From Fidelibacterota bacterium (GTDB lineage Bacteria; Fidelibacterota; Marinisomatia; SCGC-AAA003-L08; TS1B11): a DNA stretch of 8,386 bases. The notes below the pieces were generated by a model that was not told the origin of the DNA, ran no database searches, and saw only the letters and a program-made list of their open reading frames with translations. Positions 5,735 through 8,386 of this stretch are shown in pieces. The stretch spans positions 1 through 8,386 of the forward strand of contig JADFMC010000078.1 of the NCBI GenBank assembly GCA_022564085.1, in the 5' to 3' direction. The position numbers were made by a program, and so were the translations under genes. The first letter of the stretch is position 1; the number at the start of each line of letters is the position of its first letter.

Positions 5735-7005
5735 GCTGGCTGCTGCTGGCCCTGCTGCCGTTAATGCCGCTCCAGGCCGACAGCCTCACCCGGACCGGGG
5801 ACCCTGCCTCAGCGGCGGATACCCTGCTATCGTCCTATGACCGATATTTAAGCGGTCAAGTGCCGCCCTATAGCGAGCACATAAACCTAGCCCGGCGGCT
5901 GGCGCACGCCTCTTATTGGCCAGAGGCGATTACCGTCTATACCGATATTCTGGCAATTCATACCGCTGATCCCGATGCCCGCCTGGGCCGGGGGCTGGTG
6001 CTGTCCTGGCAGGGGGAATACCCCGCCGCCGAGGCCGATCTGGTGCCGGTGACCTCGGAATATCCCGCCTATACCGACGCCTGGATGGCCCTGGGTAACC
6101 TCTACTTATGGTGGGGCCGACCCTCCGAGGCCGTTGACGCCTACTCTCAATTGGTCGATCTGTCCCCGGATCAGGCGGCAGCCTACATCACACGTGCCAG
6201 GGCTTACCAGGCCGCTCGGCGCTTCCCACAATCGCGCCGGGACCTGCGCCGGGCGGCTAAGCGCAACGGTGACCAGGCAGCCATTGATCAGCTGCTGCGA
6301 GACCTGAACCGAGAACCGGCCGCCCGGCCGTGGGAACCGGTGGTGTCGTTCGATCTACAAACCTTCTCCGATGCCCGGCCCGATTGGAATACCGCCCGAC
6401 TGACGGTAAAGCGGGAGCTTAAGCAGGGTTCGATCACCGCCGGACTACTACAGGCTAGACGCTTCGGGCTGGTGGACGAGGCGTTATCGTTTGACGGCTA
6501 CCGGAACCTGTGGCCGAAAGCTTACGGCCACGTCCAGGTGCAGCTGGCCCAGGGGCCGGGGGTGCTGCCTAGCCTGGATGGGACGGTGGAGTTGTTCCAC
6601 GGCTTCGGTCGCGGCTGGGAAGCCTCCGGCGGCCTGCGCCGGATGGTGTTTAGCGCTAAAGTGGTCAATATACTGGGTGGTTCTCTGGCCCTCTACAGTG
6701 GTGATTGGTACCATCGCGGGCAGCTCCTTTTTATCCCCGGCGAAAGTGGTTACGGGGTTAATGCCGCCCTGGCTACCCGGCGCTATTTCGGCACAGTGGA
6801 CAACTTCGGCCAGCTGGCCGCCGGCCGGGGCCGGGAGGTTGAAATCACCGGGGCCGACCCTAAAATCCGGGAAACAACTACAGTCAATATCCGGGGGCAA
6901 GGTTTCTTAAGCCGGCGGATAGGCTTTACTTTAACCCTGGGATTTCAGCGGACCGAGAACTACGACCAGCGGGGATTTCAAGTCGGATTGATCACCCGCT
7001 GGTGA
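5731..7005 (+). CDS. TPR-containing YaiO-family outer-membrane beta-barrel protein
   Basis: The 424-residue product starts with a hydrophobic export signal (MSWLLLALLPLMPLQA, cleavage likely near A16) that lacks the usual basic N-terminus. Residues about 50-180 form TPR-like helix pairs (WPEAITVYTDIL, YTDAWMALGNLYLWWGRPSEAV, AYITRARAYQAARRFPQSRRDL). Residues about 200-424 are alternating aromatic and polar strands that match the YaiO outer-membrane family: WEPVVSFDLQTFSD, GLLQARRFGLVDE, LFHGFGRGWEASGG, and a terminal strand ending in a tryptophan, as in many outer-membrane barrels. A periplasmic TPR domain joined to a barrel recalls the PNAG exporter PgaA, though the barrel here is smaller. 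Together with the synthase upstream it suggests a role in moving a polymer through the periplasm and outer membrane. ATG 5731 overlaps the synthase TGA (ATGA). It appears to be the last gene of the operon. Confidence 0.88.
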   Translation: MSWLLLALLPLMPLQADSLTRTGDPASAADTLLSSYDRYLSGQVPPYSEHINLARRLAHASYWPEAITVYTDILAIHTADPDARLGRGLVLSWQGEYPAAEADLVPVTSEYPAYTDAWMALGNLYLWWGRPSEAVDAYSQLVDLSPDQAAAYITRARAYQAARRFPQSRRDLRRAAKRNGDQAAIDQLLRDLNREPAARPWEPVVSFDLQTFSDARPDWNTARLTVKRELKQGSITAGLLQARRFGLVDEALSFDGYRNLWPKAYGHVQVQLAQGPGVLPSLDGTVELFHGFGRGWEASGGLRRMVFSAKVVNILGGSLALYSGDWYHRGQLLFIPGESGYGVNAALATRRYFGTVDNFGQLAAGRGREVEITGADPKIRETTTVNIRGQGFLSRRIGFTLTLGFQRTENYDQRGFQVGLITRW

Positions 7006-7022
7006 GGCCACAAGGCTGAAGC

Positions 7023-7140
7023 CGGATGCTGGATACTCAAAACTCGATACACTATGTTGGATGTTGGATAGAATCCCGCCAGAGGCGGGGTTGGATGCCA
7101 GGAACTTGGGACTTGAAATAAGGGGCTGAATACTGGATAT
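7023..7140 (+). repeat. degenerate GGAT-type intergenic repeats at about 35-nt spacing
   Basis: The convergent spacer between the YaiO-type gene and hicB contains CGGATGCTGGATA (7023-7035), TGGATGTTGGATA (7058-7070) and TGGATGCCAGGAA (7092-7104), starting 35 and 34 bases apart, and a shorter TGGATAT at 7134-7140. The first two agree at 11 of 13 positions; the rest of each unit is diverged. It also contains GGAACTTGGGACTTGAA. The pattern looks like an eroded tandem repeat, not coding sequence, and is unlike the GC-rich genes around it. Confidence 0.5.
7075..7089. terminator. small GC hairpin between convergent genes
   Basis: CCCGCC (7075-7080) and GGCGGG (7084-7089) form a 6-bp perfect stem with a 3-nt loop AGA. 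It reads almost the same on both strands and sits between two converging genes, so it could stop transcription from both sides. Neither side has a T-tract, which weakens the terminator reading; it may just be part of the repeat block around it. Confidence 0.3.
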
Positions 7141-7153
7141 ACCGTGCGCCTGA

Positions 7154-7489
7154 TCAGCTCCCGACCATGTTCTCAATGGCTCGCCGCACCAACCGGTTGA
7201 GGGAGACCCCCTCGCGGGCGGCCTGGCCAAGGGCCTGCCGGTGCAGTTGGGGCGGAATGCGAACGTTGAAACTGCCCTTGGCTGATTTGAGAGGCTCTTT
7301 GCCCACCTCGCGGCAAAGCGCCAGGTAATCGTCAACCGCTTCATGGAAGGCCGTCTTGAGCTCGTTAACCGATTGCCCCTCAAATGTTACCGTATCGCCG
7401 ATACCTTCGATTTTTCCGTAGAAAATGTCGTCATCGGCGCTGAAATGGATTGATCCGATAAAGTTCTGATAGCTGATAGTATCTTTCAT
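7154..7489 (-). CDS. hicB: HicB family antitoxin with a ribbon-helix-helix domain
   Basis: The 111-residue product has the two parts of long HicB antitoxins. Residues 1-60 are the degenerate RNase-H-like HicB fold (IGSIHFSADDDIFYGKIEGI, then VTFEGQSVNELKTAFHEAVDDYLALCREVGKEP). Residues about 73-108 are a ribbon-helix-helix DNA-binding domain (FNVRIPPQLHRQALGQAAREGVSLNRLVRRAIE). In this family the N-terminal part neutralises HicA and the C-terminal part represses the operon. The ATG is preceded by AGGA (plus-strand 7498-7501) with 8 bases between. The gene is downstream of hicA and overlaps it by 59 bases. Confidence 0.92.
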   Translation of the reverse strand: MKDTISYQNFIGSIHFSADDDIFYGKIEGIGDTVTFEGQSVNELKTAFHEAVDDYLALCREVGKEPLKSAKGSFNVRIPPQLHRQALGQAAREGVSLNRLVRRAIENMVGS

Positions 7490-7745
7490 TTGAGGTATCC
7501 TTTCCCTCCCAGCGTTGCTTCATTAGATCGATTTGGTACCGCCTGAGATTGGGCTTGGGGTGGGGCCTGTGGAGCCTGATAATGTCCTTGGTTTGTCTAT
7601 TTGCAAAGGCAATCCTTGACCCTGATGTCCTTCCTGTTTTCAGTTCCTCGTAGCCAAATCCTCTTAACAGCCTGCGGAGCTCATCATACTTTAAATCCGC
7701 CGGTTTGGGCAGAAACCACTCAAGCAACTTCTCCTGCTCACCCAC
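7431..7745 (-). CDS. hicA: HicA family toxin (mRNA interferase type)
   Basis: The frame is open from ATG 7871, but the first 42 codons look non-coding. A GTG at 7745 gives a 104-residue protein beginning MGEQEKLLEWFLPKPADL, which fits the start of this HicA subfamily. The double-stranded-RNA-binding-like fold is visible: YDELRRLLRGFGYEEL (20-35), GRTSGSRIAF (38-47) and IIRLHRPHP (55-63). HicA toxins cleave mRNA using a histidine in a GSH motif; here that position reads GSR, and H59/H62 in LHRPHP are retained. The last 22 or so residues (after KQRWEGKD) are translated from DNA that also encodes the start of HicB, and seem to be an extension. The GTG has no ribosome binding site, so the exact start is uncertain. 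Confidence 0.82.
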   Translation of the reverse strand: MGEQEKLLEWFLPKPADLKYDELRRLLRGFGYEELKTGRTSGSRIAFANRQTKDIIRLHRPHPKPNLRRYQIDLMKQRWEGKDTSNERYYQLSELYRINPFQRR

Positions 7746-7778
7746 GGGACAGTTTAATAGCTTGTGCAGATGCCGCAA

Positions 7779-7784
7779 ATAATA
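7779..7784 (-). promoter_or_regulatory. possible -10 element for hicAB
   Basis: On the minus strand this reads TATTAT, 5 of 6 to the -10 consensus, about 34 bases before the proposed hicA GTG. The -35 region (TTCCGG at 16 bp) is poor. If real, it would place the hicA start after the non-coding-looking 42 codons and support the GTG choice. Confidence 0.25.
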
Positions 7785-7823
7785 TTCAGTTGCATTCAAG
7801 CCGGAAAACAGTAACCGGGCGGA

Positions 7824-7855
7824 TTGAGTATTGCACCACCAGGAACTAAATTCAA
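7824..7855. promoter_or_regulatory. overlapping divergent promoter candidates (peptidase + strand, hicAB - strand)
   Basis: On the plus strand, TTGAGT (7824-7829) and TAAATT (7847-7852) are 17 bp apart, each 4 of 6 to consensus, and would start transcription about 45 bases before the peptidase ATG. On the minus strand, TTGAAT (7855-7850) and AATACT (7832-7827) are also 17 bp apart and point toward hicA. The two would compete for the same DNA. This is a reading by eye with moderate matches. Confidence 0.3.
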
Positions 7856-7894
7856 TGGCCGAACAATACATTACCCTAGTGAATAATCCACATC

Positions 7895-7899
7895 AGGAG
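7895..7899 (+). promoter_or_regulatory. ribosome binding site of the M2 peptidase gene
   Basis: AGGAG lies 5 bases before ATG 7905 and, together with the lipoprotein signal that starts there, fixes the start. Confidence 0.6.
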
Positions 7900-7904
7900 C
7901 ATAC

Positions 7905-8386
7905 ATGAAATACGTCCTTGTTTCGGTGTCAGCCATTCTGCTGGTCGTGTCCTGTAGCCGTCGGGATCCGGCCCTGATCCGGGAGGCCCAGGCCTTCATC
8001 GACCAGTATACCGCCCAATATTTGGAACTGCAATACGTCTCAGCAGAGGCCGAGTGGCAGTCCAATATCCGCATTATCGAGGGGGATACCACCAACGCCG
8101 CCCGTACCAACCGGGCCAACGAGGCTTTGGCGGCCTTCACCGGCAGCGTGGACAATATCGCCCAGGCCCAAAAATACCTGCAGAGCAAAGGGGCGCTGGA
8201 ACCGCTGCAGGTCAAGCAGCTGGAAGCGATCCTGTATGCCGCCGCCAATAATCCGGCCACTGTGGCGGACCTGGTCAAGGAGCGCATTGCCGCTGAGACG
8301 GCCCAGGTGGAGGCGCTCTACGGCTTCGATTTTCAACTGGACGGCCAGACGGTGAGCGCCAACCATCTCGACCGGCTGCTGTGGGA
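7905..8386 (+). CDS. M2 family (ACE-like) peptidyl-dipeptidase lipoprotein, 5' part only
   Basis: The frame is open from ATG 7905 to the window edge (160 codons) and continues beyond it. Residues 1-17 (MKYVLVSVSAILLVVSC) are a lipoprotein signal with lipobox VVSC, so C17 should be lipidated and the protein anchored to a membrane facing the periplasm or exterior. The mature part matches the N-terminal helical region of bacterial M2 peptidases: AQAFIDQYTAQYLELQYVSA, AEWQSNIRI (50-58), then LEAILYAAANNPATVADLVK and the YGFDF-x-LDGQ-x-VSAN segment. The family are zinc enzymes that remove C-terminal dipeptides. The HExxH zinc motif would lie further downstream, outside the window, so activity cannot be judged. 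It is transcribed away from hicAB, from a short shared spacer. Confidence 0.82.
   Translation, partial: MKYVLVSVSAILLVVSCSRRDPALIREAQAFIDQYTAQYLELQYVSAEAEWQSNIRIIEGDTTNAARTNRANEALAAFTGSVDNIAQAQKYLQSKGALEPLQVKQLEAILYAAANNPATVADLVKERIAAETAQVEALYGFDFQLDGQTVSANHLDRLLW

Noticed and set aside
7023..7140. CRISPR array
   Set aside because: Spacing of about 35 nt looked suggestive, but the repeated segment is only about 13 bases, imperfect, present three times, and has no cas genes nearby.
7746..7871. N-terminal 42-codon extension of HicA from ATG 7871
   Set aside because: The extension (Trp/Cys/Ser-rich start) does not resemble HicA and covers the likely promoter region; the HicA-like sequence begins at about the GTG at 7745.
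1..8386. tRNA, rRNA, insertion sequence or integrase
   Set aside because: No cloverleaf, rRNA core, transposase frame or terminal inverted repeat was recognised on either strand.

Overview
The window is GC-rich (roughly 60% by eye) and densely coded. It looks like a diderm (Gram-negative) bacterium: it carries an outer-membrane beta-barrel of the YaiO family, a lipoprotein signal with a lipobox cysteine, and a membrane polysaccharide synthase. I cannot name the phylum. The mix of genes and the degenerate GGAT-type intergenic repeats would fit an uncultivated lineage of the Fibrobacterota-Chlorobiota-Bacteroidota type, but that is an impression, not a demonstration.

Layout. Positions 1-137 hold at most the last codons of an upstream gene. 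Then comes sfsA (138-872, +), a nuclease-fold protein. A 457-base gap (873-1329) follows. It contains two adjacent GC-rich hairpins, AT-rich promoter-like sequence, an 11-bp-spaced direct repeat and a possible 36-codon leader ORF. Next is a tight five-gene operon on the + strand (1330-7005): an Hpt-REC-GGDEF-REC hybrid diguanylate cyclase, a stand-alone CheY-like receiver, a membrane-anchored HEAT-repeat protein, a processive family 2 glycosyltransferase, and a secreted TPR plus YaiO-type beta-barrel protein. The junctions are overlaps of 1-4 bases or a 3-base gap, so translational coupling is likely.

A short convergent spacer (7006-7153) carries diverged repeats at about 35-nt spacing and a small GC hairpin. 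On the minus strand follows a HicA/HicB toxin-antitoxin pair with a 59-base gene overlap. Divergent from it, the window ends in the first 160 codons of a lipoprotein of the M2 (angiotensin-converting-enzyme-like) peptidase family.

How the genes may work together. The five-gene operon is the main item. Established family knowledge says GGDEF proteins make cyclic di-GMP, receivers are switched by phosphorylation, GT2 enzymes with D, DxD, ED and QxxRW motifs polymerise sugars across the inner membrane, and TPR/beta-barrel proteins help polymers leave through the outer membrane. The operon therefore reads as a self-contained, phosphorelay- and c-di-GMP-controlled exopolysaccharide synthesis and secretion module. 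Its synthase has no PilZ domain, so the route from c-di-GMP to the enzyme is unknown. The HEAT protein encoded just before it is the obvious candidate for a partner or scaffold. The polymer identity cannot be read from the sequence.
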